A stretch of DNA of 64,000 bases from Dugong dugon (Eukaryota > Chordata > Mammalia > Sirenia > Dugongidae), in NCBI GenBank assembly GCA_030035585.1, contig CM057467.1:70482941-70546940 (forward strand), written 5' to 3'. The position numbers and the translations under genes were made by a program. Shown here piece after piece: positions 45,166 through 56,294 of this stretch; within the stretch, counting starts at the first letter, position 1, and each line of letters starts with the position of its first letter. The notes under the pieces were generated by a model. That model was not told the DNA's origin. It ran no database searches and worked only from the letters and a program-made list of their open reading frames with translations.

Positions 45166-45387
45166 AAAGGAATATTTACTCAGTCATAAAGAAAAATGAA
45201 GTCCTGATACATGCTATAACATGAATTAATCATGAAAAAATTATGCTGAGTGAAATAAGTCAGTCACAAAGGGCAAATAATATATATCGAACTTACATGA
45301 AATAGGCAAATAATCAGAGACCAAAGTTTATTAGGGAATACTAAGGGGTAGGAGGGAGGGAAAAGGGCAAGTCATTCTTTAGATGGG

Positions 45388-45602
45388 GGAAGCCCTGGGT
45401 GGTGTAAACAGTTAATGTGCTTGGCTGTTAACCAAACGGTTGGTGGTATGTATCCACCCAGAGGCACCTCAAAAGAAAGGCCTGGTGATCTACTTCCAAA
45501 AAATCAGCCATTGAAAATCCTATGGAGCACAGCTCTACCCCAACGCACATAGGGTTGCCATGAGTTGGAGTCAACTCAATGGCAGCTGTGTTTTTATCGT
45601 TT
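45388..45602 (+). mobile_element. AfroSINE (long variant)
   Basis: Sense copy: head 'agccctgggtggtgtaaaca' and 'ttggctgttaaccaaacggt', internal block 'gaaaggcctggtgatctact', 'atggagcacagctctacccc', tail 'gagttggagtcaactcaatg'. It matches the variant at 47495-47698. Confidence 0.9.
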
Positions 45603-45765
45603 AGGGGCACTGAGTTTCTGTCAATAGTAGTAGAATAATTTAGAAAAGGGCAGTGGTGATGGTTGTACAACCTGACAAATACAATCAATGTCACTGAATT
45701 GTACGTGTAAAAAATGTTAAACTTGCAAATGTTTTATTATATATGTATTTTACTACAATTTTTAA

Positions 45766-46107
45766 AAAAAGCCATTTACAGCTAGGTTGATAAGTATGCA
45801 ACCTGGAGGAAAAAATGGGTGGGGGAAGAAATCAAATATGCAGAGGTAGTTATCTAAAATAAACAGTTTCCCTCTATACATATACAAATCATATTTTAAC
45901 AATCATCTTTTTTGGAATTAGCAGCACCAACCTTAAAACCACTCAGTTAAAAATTATCTTTTCCAAACATTAATAGTGTGCATAATATGCTACCTTTTAT
46001 CTAAGAAAGAGGAAAAAAATAATCTATTGACATATTTACTTATATGTTAAAAAAAAAGTAAGAATAAATAAAAGTCTTACTAAAGGAAAAAGAAGGTTGG
46101 GGGGGGG
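45766..46107. other. intron, no recognised element
   Basis: AT-rich stretch ending in the G-rich run at 46094-46116 (ggttgggggggggcgggggc), a candidate quadruplex tract. Confidence 0.55.
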
Positions 46108-46292
46108 CGGGGGCGTTGCCCTGATGGCACAGCGGTTAAGAGCTCAGGCTGCTAACCAAAAGGTCAACAGTTCAAATCTATCAGCCGCTCCTTGGAAACC
46201 CTACGGGGCAGTTCTACTCTCTGTCCTACAGGGTCGCTATGAGTTGCAATCGACTCAACGGCAACGGGTTTGGTTTTGGTTTTTTTTATAAG
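46108..46292 (+). mobile_element. AfroSINE (short variant)
   Basis: Sense copy: 'ccctgatggcacagcggtta', 'agagctcaggctgctaacca', 'gccgctccttggaaacccta', 'gtcgctatgagttgcaatcg', 'ggcaacgggtttggttttgg' and a T-rich end. Among the best preserved AfroSINEs here. Confidence 0.93.
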
Positions 46293-46799
46293 AGAAGGGC
46301 ACAACACAGTGAAGGATTTGTGCATAAAAGGTAGATTTCTCCAAACACACCTTGTTTTGTAGATTTGACATTGGAACTATATAAATATTTTACACAATTA
46401 TAAATTAAGTAAAAAATTTTAAATGGCACGCTCTAAAAAATAAAGCAAGATGAAACAAATTAACCTAATTATATATCAAATTAGTGTTTGATCACAGAGA
46501 AAATAATTACTTTAAATTGCTTTAATAATTATTAAATTTGACTATATGCCCTTAGTGAGAATATTTAAGAACCAAAAGAACCACAATAAAATCTTAAACT
46601 GTGTTCAGTACTCATATTGTTAGTCATCATATTGGTTTTGTTATTCTGAAACTATCACATATTGCAGGTGAGATCAAATACATAATTTTATTAGTCATAA
46701 GAACCAGGATTTTTAGTATAAGAGGGAGAAATGATACAAATAGAAAGATGAAGGTGTAAAACCCTTAATTCTAAATTGGAATTGGCAATATCATTATAA
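46293..46799. other. intron, no recognised element
   Basis: AT-rich sequence between an AfroSINE and an L1M 3' UTR. No assignable feature. Confidence 0.5.
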
Positions 46800-48355
46800 A
46801 CTAAGATTATATTTTCTCTTTAAAAAGGAGGTAAGAGACTCTAATTCTGTTCACTGGAAAGATCTAGAAACAATGACCAATCCAGTAGCAATGACCACTC
46901 TCACAGGACCCAGACTATGATGTCTAAACACCATTTCCAACTAAAAAACTAAGGCTTCTTGAAGAAATGTCTAATTGCCAAGTCTGAAGTAGAAAATATA
47001 CAAGATAAGTACAGAACATGTTGTCATGACAAACTATTAAAGACTAACACGGTTGTGTCAGAAGAATTTAGGAACCAACCTGAAGAGGCTCACACTGGAA
47101 AGGATGGAACAATTTGAACAGCAAAAAGAATATCTGCAATGCATTGATATAAATCAAAAATCTTAATGATACACAGAATAAAAATCTCATTGGTCACTGA
47201 ACCAACACATTATCTGGAAACATGGCAATAATAGGGCACTTATATCCTGCTTTTCCTATGTGAACTGTACCTCAGGGTAACCGATGGTATTAAGGGAAAG
47301 TTCTTCTTCAAGAATTCCAGCTAATAAATGAAGAAAATAAAAATCCATTTTGCAACTACCAATAAAGTAATGGATCTAGGCAAAGAATATCAATAACTTT
47401 AAAACCATCTGGCAACACTTGTATCCACTGAACAATGTTAATATCATAAACGAGACAACCAGATATTATGTGCTTCCTAACATGCTGCAACAGGAAATAC
47501 ATAATAAACCAGTTGATTCCGACTCATGGAGACCCCATGTGTGTCAGAGGAGAACTGTGCTCCATAGGGGTTTTCAACGGCTTATTTTTTGGAAGTAGAT
47601 CTCCAGGCCTTTCTCCAAGGCACCTCTGTATGGACTTGAACCTCCAACCTTTTTGGTTAGCAGTTATATTAACCATTTGCACCACCCAGGGACTCCGAAA
47701 ATACACAATACCCCTTATAAAATGTTCATTCCCCCTACTCCAAAAATAATCAGATGTGAATCTGATTAAGATTCTAGATTTAACTACCAGTTTTATAAAA
47801 ATACTTGGAACAGGAGACTTGTTAAACAACACCACAGAGATGAAACCAGCAAAACTCAGACTGTGGATAACTCTCAGGAAAAATGAGGGGTTTCTTTAAC
47901 AAATAAATTGCAAGAGTTAAAAGAGATATACATATATTAGTTACTGCAATGTGTGGACCATGTTGGATCCTAATTCAAAAAATCTAATTGCAAAAAAAAA
48001 TTATGAGACAATTAAGGAAATCTGGACACTAACTGGATATTTTATTTTATCAAGAAATTACTGTTAAAAATTTAGGTGTGATAATGGCATTGTCATGATC
48101 TTTCTTTTAGAGATATAAACTTAAGTATTACAGGTGAAATTATATGATAACTGGGATTTGCTTCAAAACAGTCCAGGGCAGGAGTGTGTGCAGGAAAATA
48201 GCAGAAGTGTATGTGGGGAAATCTCATACAGATGAAAGAAGATTAGCTGTGTGTTGATAACTGGTGAAGCCGGGTAATGGGCGCATACAGTTCATTTTAC
48301 TATCTTCTCTACTTTTGTATGTTTGAAATTTTCCATAAGAAAAAAAGATTTTTAA
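46800..48355 (+). mobile_element. L1M LINE 3' UTR, split by an AfroSINE
   Basis: 46840-47490 and 47700-48355 together follow the order of an L1M 3' UTR: 'tgtcatgacaaactattaaa', 'aacacggttgtgtcagaaga', later 'ttatgagacaattaaggaaa', 'tttaggtgtgataatggcat', 'tgataactggtgaagccggg' and 'ttgtatgtttgaaattttcc' at the end. No coding content. Confidence 0.75.
47495..47698 (-). mobile_element. AfroSINE (long variant, antisense)
   Basis: 'accagttgattccgactcat', 'gctccataggggttttcaac', 'tttggaagtagatctccagg', 'cctccaacctttttggttag', 'ttgcaccacccagggactcc'. Inserted in the L1M 3' UTR. Confidence 0.92.
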
Positions 48356-49778
48356 TTATCCTTTCCTCTAGATGACCAGCTGAGTCACGACAGCCATTTT
48401 AATTGGTACAATTATAAGAATTCCCATATTTCAAATATTAAGGAGTTTCTTTCCCTTCCTATAGCATGAGCCATTCATCCACAATCCCTCTACTTTCTAC
48501 TTCTGGAACCACTTTGACACTTACAAACATGGAGTCACCCAACAAGTTACTGCTACTAAGACCCTTCCTCCTCTACGATTAGCCACTCCTACAAGAACAA
48601 CCAGAGATAGATAGCTTTAAAACAGCCTGTCCCTAGTCTCTAAAAGAAGAAGACACTGAACCACATCTTGTCCTCAAGGTACATAAAAGCTGCTACATAA
48701 ACTCTGAAGTCAGAATTACAACTGCAGTCTGTATATTGTCACCTCCAACAACATGTACCTTTTTTTTTAAATGCCTCAATTTCTTAGAATTCATAAGATC
48801 TAAATTAAATATCTCTAGAACAGAAACTCAAAATAATTATCATATAGTTTCTTCTAGTATCTACATTCAGAAAAACACTGTGTTTTTGTACAGGTGCTTG
48901 CTTTCACTACTAATTCATAAACTACGATATTTTGAAGTCCCAGTCTATGATATACTCCTAGTCTAAGCTATATTTTATTCAAGTAAAACACAATGAAAAC
49001 TAATACCAATACTGTACTATATTGCTTCTATGCTCTCTTTGATAGACTACAAATATGGCTATGAATTCTGTTAATAAATGCTTTCCTCTGATCCCTGTCT
49101 TAAGACTTATCAACACTCTACAAAGAAAATGTCTGACAGTATCTGACTTGCCTTTCATACAGGAGGAACACAAAGATATGGAGGAGAGGTAAACTGATTT
49201 AAGATGAAACTTAGGTTTCCACATTTCCCTTCTCTGATATTAAGCAGCAATTGTCCTCCAGCTCAGCATTCAGTTCCTGTCTCAGTTAACAACTCCATCA
49301 TCCACTCATACAGAATTCTAATTCAGGAGTCTGAAGAAGCAGCGAATGGCATGTCCTTGAAACTATCCTCTTTCCTCAATTTCTTACCATTGGGTAACTT
49401 ACTTTGTAGAGGTTGCATACTTTCTGCTTCTTCTGAAGAAACCAGAGCAACGTAATTCAAGTTCCTCATAAAAAAATTTTCAGTATATTAGTCTCATTTC
49501 AAATTTGTGACAGGATATAAGCTACATTTTGTGAATGTTAATTTCCTAGGTGATTATGTAGTATGCATTTAAAAAAAATCTTGGGGTAAGCATATTAATG
49601 TAAGAAAACTGAGCAACCCACTATCCTGACATTCTCAAATAGGGGGAGTGGGGCTGGTAATCCCTGATATAACAATAGGGACCTTTACACCCAAAGTACA
49701 AAAAACACACCCACAGAGTTTTCTTCAAAATTCCCATACACCAACAGAGACAGAATTAAATGATAAATCACCACTCAC
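48356..49778. other. intron, no confident element
   Basis: AT-rich sequence up to the 277-nt exon donor. No recognised repeat, RNA gene or exon. Short open frames are chance. Confidence 0.5.
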
Positions 49779-50055
49779 CTTGTGCTACCGTTGACATGAC
49801 CACGGATGGTGTGGAAGATACTACAGCTGTTACCGCAACTGTGTTAGGAATAGGTGATGGTGTAGAACTGCTGCTCCCACTGCTGCTACTACTGACCAGA
49901 GAAGACTGTGAAGCAGTTATAACCACTGGTGGCTTCTGGGTTGTGGAAGCAATGACTGATGTTGGTACAAGCTTAGTGACTGCTGCATAGTTATGGGATT
50001 TGGAGAGAATGTTGGGCACGAAGGTTGAACTTGGTGATGTCGTCACTATAATAAC
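49779..50055 (-). CDS. EMSY: EMSY exon (277 nt): VIIVTTSPSSTFVPNILSKS...
   Basis: The most 5' EMSY exon in the window. Acceptor TTCCCTTAG precedes 50055 in phase 0; donor CACAAG|GTGAGTGG follows 49779 in phase 1. The product is VIIVTTSPSSTFVPNILSKS, HNYAAVTKLVPTSVIASTTQ, KPPVVITASQSSLVSSSSSG, SSSSTPSPIPNTVAVTAVV, SSTPSVVMSTVAQ plus Gly's first base. A Ser run precedes a Pro-rich turn (STPSPIP). Such Ser/Thr-rich stretches of EMSY are known to carry O-GlcNAc; I cannot tell individual sites. The preceding exon must lie beyond base 64000, as nothing in the 14 kb to the right fits. Confidence 0.97.
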
Positions 50056-50359
50056 CTAAGGGAAGAAAAATAAGTTATTTTCATGTACCTACTATACTAG
50101 CAATATATCTATAGACTCACAGTCATATAGACAGAATTCACAAAAAGCTTATGCAGCATCAAGAAACAATTCAACAGAGAGGAATACACAACTAAAAATA
50201 CATGAGTTTTCCTTTAGTAGTAATCATCAAAGTGTATTTAAAACTAACAATTTTTACCTATCACATTTATCTTAAAAGATAACATTCAATGCTGTGCAAG
50301 ATACAGCTAAGTAAGCAATTCAATATACCGTTTAGGGAGTTATAAATTCGCACAATCTT
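50056..50359. other. intron, no recognised element
   Basis: AT-rich stretch next to the exon acceptor. No repeat is visible. Confidence 0.5.
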
Positions 50360-50682
50360 TCTCGAAAGCATCTATTGAGCATCTACTATGTGCCAGGCGT
50401 GGTTCTAGTTGCTGGGAATAGAGCAATGAACAAAAGAGACAAAGCTCATACGTTCAAGGAGTTTATATGGGGGGTGAGGGGTCAATAAACAAAGTACGTA
50501 TATGTCATGTAATGATAAATGAAAGAGAAAATAAAGCTGAGTAACGGAATAGAGGATGGTGGAAGTGGTGTACAATTTTTATAGAGTATTTGAGGAAGAC
50601 CTCTCTGATAAGGTGACATCTGAACAGAGACCAAAAGTTGGGGTGTGAACCATATTGCTACCTAGGGGAAGAGTTTCTAAGG

Positions 50683-50886
50683 TACCAAAACCAAAACTCA
50701 CTGCTGTCAAATTGATTCCAACTCATAGCAACCCAACAGGACAGAGTAAAGCTGCCCCATAGGTTTCAAAGGCTGTAAATCTTTATAGAAGCAGAGTGCC
50801 ACATCTTTCTCCCATTGAACGGCTGGTAGGTTCAAACCACTGACCTTTCAGTTAGCAGCTAAGCAACTGCGCACCAGGGCCCCTTA
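50683..50886 (-). mobile_element. AfroSINE (long variant, antisense)
   Basis: 'accaaaactcactgctgtca', 'aattgattccaactcatagc', 'ggctgtaaatctttatagaa', 'gcagagtgccacatctttct', 'actgacctttcagttagcag'. The central block 'gtaaatctttatagaagc' marks this subfamily. First of three in a row. Confidence 0.92.
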
Positions 50887-50891
50887 CCTAA

Positions 50892-51062
50892 GGCACAAAC
50901 CAAAACCAAACCCATTGCTGTCGAGTCGATTCTGACTCATAGTGACCCTACAGAACAGAGGAGAACTGCTCCCATAGGGTTTCCAAGGAGCAGCTGGTGG
51001 ATTCCAACTGCTGACCTTTTGGTTAGCAACCAAGCTCTTAACCACTGTGCCACCAGGGCTCC
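50892..51062 (-). mobile_element. AfroSINE (short variant, antisense)
   Basis: 'accaaacccattgctgtcga', 'gtcgattctgactcatagtg', 'cccatagggtttccaaggag', 'cagctggtggattccaactg', 'ctgtgccaccagggctcc'. Second of three in a row. Confidence 0.94.
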
Positions 51063-51073
51063 AGGGTGAAAAC

Positions 51074-51246
51074 TACCAAACCAAAAATCAAACCTGCTGC
51101 CGTGGAGTCGATTCCGACTCATAGCGACCCTATAAGACAGGGTAAAACTGCCCCACAGGGTTTCCAAGGAGCGCCTGGTGGATTCGAACTGCCAACCTTT
51201 TGGTTAGCAGCCATAGCTCTTAACCACTATGCCACCAGGGTTTCCA
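51074..51246 (-). mobile_element. AfroSINE (short variant, antisense), well preserved
   Basis: 'caaacctgctgccgtggagt', 'cgattccgactcatagcgac', 'caaggagcgcctggtggatt', 'cgaactgccaaccttttggt', 'actatgccaccagggtttcc'. This copy keeps most CpG-bearing positions of the consensus and may be relatively young. Third of three in a row. Confidence 0.95.
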
Positions 51247-51312
51247 AGTAGAGGGTAGTAAGAGACAAATTCAGAGAAGTAATGGAGGACTAAATCATGT
51301 AAGATCATGTTG

Positions 51313-51722
51313 CTAGTATATACCTATTATGGATTGAACTGTGTTCCCCAAAAGTATGTGTCTTAAATCTTAATCTCTATGCCTGTGGTTATAATCTCAT
51401 TTGGGAATGAGTTTTCTGTTATGTCGATGAGGCAGGATTAGTGTAGGGTGCATCTGAGTTAATCTCTTACAAGAGATAAAAGGAGCAGATTAGGCAAGGA
51501 GAGATGGGGGAAGATTGATGCCAAACCACAAGGAGATCGCCAAGGAACCAAGAAACAAGTTGAAGAGACAAGCATCTCTCCACAGAGCCAACGGAGAGCA
51601 ACCCTTCCCCCTAGAGCCAGCGCCCTGAATTTGGACTTCTAGCCTCCTAAACTGTGAGAAATTTCTGTTAAAGCCACTCACTTGTGGTATTTCTGTTATA
51701 GCAGCACTAGATAACTAAGACA
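51313..51722 (+). mobile_element. MaLR-like solitary LTR
   Basis: Starts 'attatggattgaactgtgtt' with 'ccccaaaagtatgtgtctta' and ends 'tgtggtatttctgttatagc' plus 'agcactagataactaagaca'. This start and end, with 'ttggacttctagcctcctaa' and 'actgtgagaaatttctgtta', are the signature of ERVL-MaLR LTRs such as MLT1/MST. There is no internal retroviral sequence beside it, so it is a solo LTR. Non-coding. Confidence 0.75.
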
Positions 51723-52205
51723 ATATCCTTGATACAATGTGATGAAAACAGTACTTTTTCTCTGTGATCTTCCTCCCCCAAATCTATAATCCCAGTCTAA
51801 TCATGAGAAAAAAATCAGACAAATTCCAATAGAGGGGCATCCTACAAAATACTCGACCAGTGCTCCTCAAAACTGTCAAGGTCATCAAAAGCAAGGAAAA
51901 GTCTAAAAAACTTTCAAAGCCAAGAGGAGCCTGAGGAGATATGACAAGTAAATGTAATATGGTATCCCAGATGGGATCCTGGAACAGAAAAAGACAACAG
52001 GCAAAAACTAGGAAATCCAAATAAACTATGGACTTTAGTTAATAATAATGTGTCTATATTGATTCATTAATTGTAACAAATGTACCATACGAATGACTGA
52101 TGTTAAGAATAAGGGCAACTGGGTATGGGATATATGGGATCTCTCTGTACTATCTTCTCAATTTTTCTGTAAATCTAAAATTATTCTAAAACATAAAGTC
52201 TATTT
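51723..52205 (+). mobile_element. L1M LINE 3' UTR
   Basis: 'aaattccaatagaggggcat', 'cctacaaaatactcgaccag', 'gatgggatcctggaacagaa', 'tagttaataataatgtgtct', 'taattgtaacaaatgtacca' and 'atctaaaattattctaaaac' form the 3' end of an older L1. No open frame. Confidence 0.78.
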
Positions 52206-52461
52206 TTGTAAAAACACTAGGTAAAAGTAGAGTAGGGCAGTAAAGGAAGAAACAGAAAGATGAAGTAGGAGGCTTCTGTGATAAACCAGGCAGAGATGAC
52301 AGTGACAAAGTATTTGAGGTGGAAGTAGTGAAAAGCGAACAGATTCTGAATATATTTTAAAGGTAAAACCAACAAGATTTACTCATAGGTTGATACGGAC
52401 AACAGCAAAAAGGTAGGCAGAAAAGCAACTTCAAGATTTAGCCAGTAAGGTTAGAAAACTG

Positions 52462-53376
52462 CAGGTAGTCCCCAACTTATGATGGGGTTCCACCCCAACG
52501 ACTCTATCATAAGTCGGCTCTGACGTAAGTCGAATAACTCATTTTTATTTTTTTAGTTTTCATTATTATTGCCTTTTATTCTCAGTATCTTTATAAGTCT
52601 CATCTTTATTTGTCTTTGGGAATTGGAAACATTACACATAAACTTACAGATATATTTTAATATATACATACATAAAAATATACAAATCATAAAAATTTAT
52701 TCCAACGATGAAGGAGAGTTGGATGATGTTGGCATTTTGTCAGCTGCTGTAATAACTCCACTTGTGGAAGGTTCTGGATCATCTCTGGGAATGGGGATGG
52801 CGTTTCTAGTCAGAAAACTAGTAAGAATTGTCTGTATGGTCCTTTTCTTTTTTTCTTCACACATTTCGCAGTAATATCTCAATGCTGCCCGTATCTGCCT
52901 ATTGACTTTAACAAAGCAATCAGCGTTTGGGTCCATGTTTTCAAGCAGCTGAATCCCCTGGTTTAGTTTAGAAAAACTCCAGCTAATCCTTTCACTGTAA
53001 GATTTGCTGACAACTTCTCTCCTTCCTCTTCCTCATTATTTCTTTCTTCTTTAACATTTTTTCCTCTTCAAAATCCAGTAAGTCCTGATCTGTCAATTCT
53101 CCTTCTTCATGACCTAAGAGCTGTTCCACATCGGCAATATCAAGTTCTAAATTCAGTATTCTTGCCATATGGATGATTTTTCCACTGATGTCTTCCATCA
53201 TATTAACCTGATCAAATGCTTAGAGAGGGTTCACATAACTCAGCAATTTTTTCATATCCCCTGCATACGTTTTCCTGTACCTCCCTCCCAGGAAGATGCA
53301 ATGTTCCAGACACACTGACGGTGTTTTAAGTGTGGTTTGTTGTAACTTGAATATGTCCTAAGTCAGTAACTACCTG
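52462..53376. mobile_element. Tigger-type DNA transposon with transposase remnant
   Basis: Terminal inverted repeats caggtagtccccaactta and ...gtaactacctg. On the minus strand two blocks look like the C-terminal part of a Tigger/jerky-type transposase: MMEDISGKIIHMARILNLEL and VEQLLGHEEGELTDQDLLDF (53201-53000), then FSKLNQGIQLLENMDPNADC and IRAALRYYCEMCEEKKKRTI (52970-52800), ending DDPEPSTSG. These are the tail of the transposase, not the DDE core or the CENP-B-like DNA-binding region, which are absent. Related to the shorter copy at 33201-33674. Inactive. Confidence 0.85.
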
Positions 53377-53840
53377 TGTATGATTTAGACAAGAACATTC
53401 TAGACAGAGGGAAGAGCACAGAGCAAAGGACCTAGGGTTGTCATAGCCTGATGTTTTGAAAAACAGAAAGTCAGTGTGGCAGAAGCATGTAGGGCAAGAA
53501 AAAGCAGGCAAGAGACAGATCAAATCTGTAAGCCAGGGTAAAGAATTCTGATTTTATACTAAGTGTAATGGGAAGCCATGGGAGGATTTTAAGGAGGGAA
53601 ACAACAAATTTTGATTTATATTTTAAAAGATCTAGCTGCAATGTGGTGACAGCAGAAGTAGTGAGACCAGTTAAGAAGCTATCGCAGTAGAGCAGGCAAA
53701 AAATGATAGAGGCTGTTGGGACTGGTGTGTTAGTTGCAGAAATAAAGACGAGTAATGTTTCAGATTATTTTGAGAGGTAAACTTGTTGATGGATGGAAAT
53801 GGCAGGGTTAAGGAAAAGAACAGAATCAAGAATAGCTCCT

Positions 53841-53945
53841 AGAACTAAAATGCATTAGCTTATTTAAATCTCCCAAAAATTTCCTGATGCAGATACTATT
53901 AACATCCCCATTTTACAGCTGAGAACACAAAAATCATTTATAAAC
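53841..53945 (-). mobile_element. MIR SINE fragment (antisense)
   Basis: 'gcattagcttatttaaatct', 'tgatgcagatactattaaca', 'tccccattttacagctgaga' is the reverse-complement MIR core. Short and eroded. Confidence 0.7.
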
Positions 53946-53982
53946 CTGTAGCCTCAGAGTTTTATTTTGGGGTGAGCAAAAT

Positions 53983-54048
53983 GGTGGTCATGGTGGTGGT
54001 GGTATGTGCCATCGAGTTGATATCGACTCAGTGACTCTATAATGGTGG
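53983..54048 (-). mobile_element. RTE/AfroSINE tail fragment
   Basis: 'ggtggtatgtgccatcgagt', 'tgatatcgactcagtgactc', preceded by a ggtggtggt microsatellite. This is the shared tail module alone, without the SINE head. Confidence 0.65.
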
Positions 54049-54484
54049 TGTAGTGATACCCAAAACAGAGAACAGTGTCTTTTTTTTTTTTTTGTACTTG
54101 CCTAGGACAGAAAAATTGTTTTGAGAAATCAGAAGAATTTAAGAGAGAAATTATTTTTTATTTTTGTATCAGTACTAAAGAAGGCCTGAAATTAAATCAG
54201 TCAACATTTACTGACTATGTCTGTATTCAGTGCCTACATCTCCCAGAAGCTTTGACTATATCATTGTTATTATATATTTTGAGTGTTACAACGAATTACA
54301 AGATATAAGTACATGTCCATTACTTGTTAACTGAGGAGTCAAGAAAGATACTAAGGCTTCACCAACAAACACCTATATAGAGATGACCAATATACTTCTA
54401 TATAGACTTGATCAACAAACATCTAATAGTATTATTAGAAAAACAACAACCAATCATCATAAAAACTGAGAAGAGGAAAACCAA

Positions 54485-54760
54485 TAGGATAAAAAGACCA
54501 CAGGCTTAAGAGTCAAATGAATCTGAGCTTAGATCCTGCCTCTGCCACTTAAAATGGTAGCCCCTGGACACATTAAAATCTCTAGACTTCCATTTTCATT
54601 TATAAAATGGGGATATAAGTCCTACCTTGCAAAGTCATTGCAAGGATTAAATGAGAATAATGACATGAAGCATCTAACACAGTGCTAGGCACATAGCAGG
54701 TGGTCAATACTTACAGTCGACAAATGGTACTATTAGTAGCTTATTATTAATTAATAAATG
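54485..54760 (+). mobile_element. MIR SINE
   Basis: Almost complete sense MIR: 'gaccacaggcttaagagtca', 'cctgcctctgccacttaaaa', 'tagacttccattttcattta', 'aggattaaatgagaataatg', 'ctaggcacatagcaggtggt'. Typical of intronic MIRs. Confidence 0.85.
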
Positions 54761-55924
54761 TTAAAGAGACATGGATAAAGGGGTTATAGACAAAATCTGG
54801 AAATGAATTTCAATGTCCTCTATTTTTGTTTCATTAAAAACATTTTATATATCTTTTTTTCCAAATTCTGATACCCCTGAGAATCCAAAGAACACATAGC
54901 TACTACCATAGCCAAAACAATTAGAATAGTAATGGCAATTAGGTTTTCTTTTTGCCAATTCTGAACTAACAGTAGTAGCTTCCTGGAGCACAGTGTTTAT
55001 AAGGAATCTATAGCATACATAGGGATTTACCTAGGCTTGGCAGGAATGTATGCCACAGTTAATTAATAATGACTGTCATGAGCAAGAGTACGGGAAGTGT
55101 TCACAATGCATCAAATATTTGGAATTTCAGAACTAGAATATGCATGTAGTCTTTTGGCATTAAGACAACAAACTTTCAGCAAAATAAATCTAGAGTCCTC
55201 TTAAGAACAGGTTTTAGGTTACAGATACAAATGATAAGACATGATTTGAGATTTTAGTCTACAACATGATTTTTGATCTGAAAAGGGAATGTCCAAAATC
55301 AGAGATTCACCTTGGAAAAAACCTACTTGCACTTCAAAGTTACTTATTACAACAGGGAAAATAAAGGGATTTTGAAACCAAGTGAACCAAACAGTGTTTA
55401 TTGAGGCCATAATTCAAATTACTGACCTTCTAGCACTCACAAAAACTCCTTAAGAGTGCTGAGACTTGCACCCTAAGGACAAAATAAAAAATATCAATCA
55501 AGCATATGAAAGCATAAAGCTATAGTCTGTTGCTCTGCTACGGAAAAGAATTTATATAAGTGCTGTATCAATGTAATATTTAAAATTAAGGCACCACATT
55601 AACATAGGTGGAAATTTGTCTACACTGAAAATATATGACCTACTTGAATGTGAATAAGGTCCACAAATTCATAAATAATTATACTTAATGTAAAAGTCAC
55701 TTTATCTAAAATAATTCCTAAGTTGACTTACATGGGATTTGTGAGAAATACAAGGTGAATGAAGTAATGGCAACAGCCTTGGGGAGATTTCAAAAAATCC
55801 AATTACCCAGTAAAAGAACAAAAACAAAACAAAAACCAAAGAATACTTATTAGTTCTACTCACACTCAGCTTATCCACGTAATAACAAAACTGATGGCAT
55901 TGAGTACATATAGAGTGAAAGAGC
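54761..55924. other. intron, no recognised element
   Basis: AT-rich sequence with no assignable repeat or exon. Confidence 0.5.
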
Positions 55925-55985
55925 AGATTTTTGCATCTGGAACATAGTAGATGCTCAAAAATATTTGTGGAATGAATGAGTCCTA
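55925..55985 (+). mobile_element. L2 3'-end fragment
   Basis: 'ggaacatagtagatgctcaa' and 'tgtggaatgaatgag' are the terminal L2 motif. Only the last ~60 nt remain. Confidence 0.6.
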
Positions 55986-56294
55986 TTTTTAATTTGTTTC
56001 AAATGTTTATTTTTTTAAACACAGTAGGACAAATCTAAGGTTCTGAGCCTGAAATCTCACAGTAAGCTTCACACATGACTTTGGAGATAAATGTGCCCTC
56101 TTATAAGCATCACAACTCTGACAATCTAAACTATCTATCCACTCTCAATTGAGAATTCAGAAGAAAAAATAAAGATATGATAAAGTCAGTGAGTCAAAAA
56201 AAGAAAGTTCACATATTTCACTCACAAGTGAACCCCCCAATCTATTACAAGTTTCTTTAAATAAAAGTCTACCAAAGAAGATCGGAAAGTTAAC

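Larger units (their letters stand above)
44660..45765 (+). mobile_element. L1 3' end, split by an RTE tail and an AfroSINE
   Basis: ORF2 C-terminal order: 'accacaatgaggtatcactt', 'agtgttggcaaggatgagga', 'catttctggtaggaatgcaa', 'ttcattgcagcactattcac', 'aataagtcagtcacaaaggg', then a 3' UTR 'tgtacgtgtaaaaaatgtta'. Interrupted at 45064-45165 and 45388-45602. Frames are broken. Confidence 0.85.
50360..53840 (-). mobile_element. L2 LINE (antisense), split into several pieces
   Basis: Antisense L2 blocks appear in order on the plus strand, interrupted by younger insertions. 50370-50640: 'tgagcatctactatgtgcca', 'ttctagttgctgggaataga', 'aagacctctctgataaggtg'. 52240-52440: 'gtatttgaggtggaagtagt', 'gattctgaatatattttaaa'. 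53380-53830: 'gacagagggaagagcacaga', 'gtaatgggaagccatgggag', 'agttaagaagctatcgcagt'. The insertions are three AfroSINEs (50683-51246), a MaLR-like LTR (51313-51722), an L1M 3' end (51723-52205) and a Tigger (52462-53376). The pieces are not perfectly collinear, so more than one L2 copy is possible. Confidence 0.7.

Noticed and set aside
51313-51722. A larger endogenous retrovirus around the LTR
   Set aside because: No gag, pol or env-like sequence flanks it; an L1M 3' end and AfroSINEs abut it directly. It is best read as a solitary LTR.
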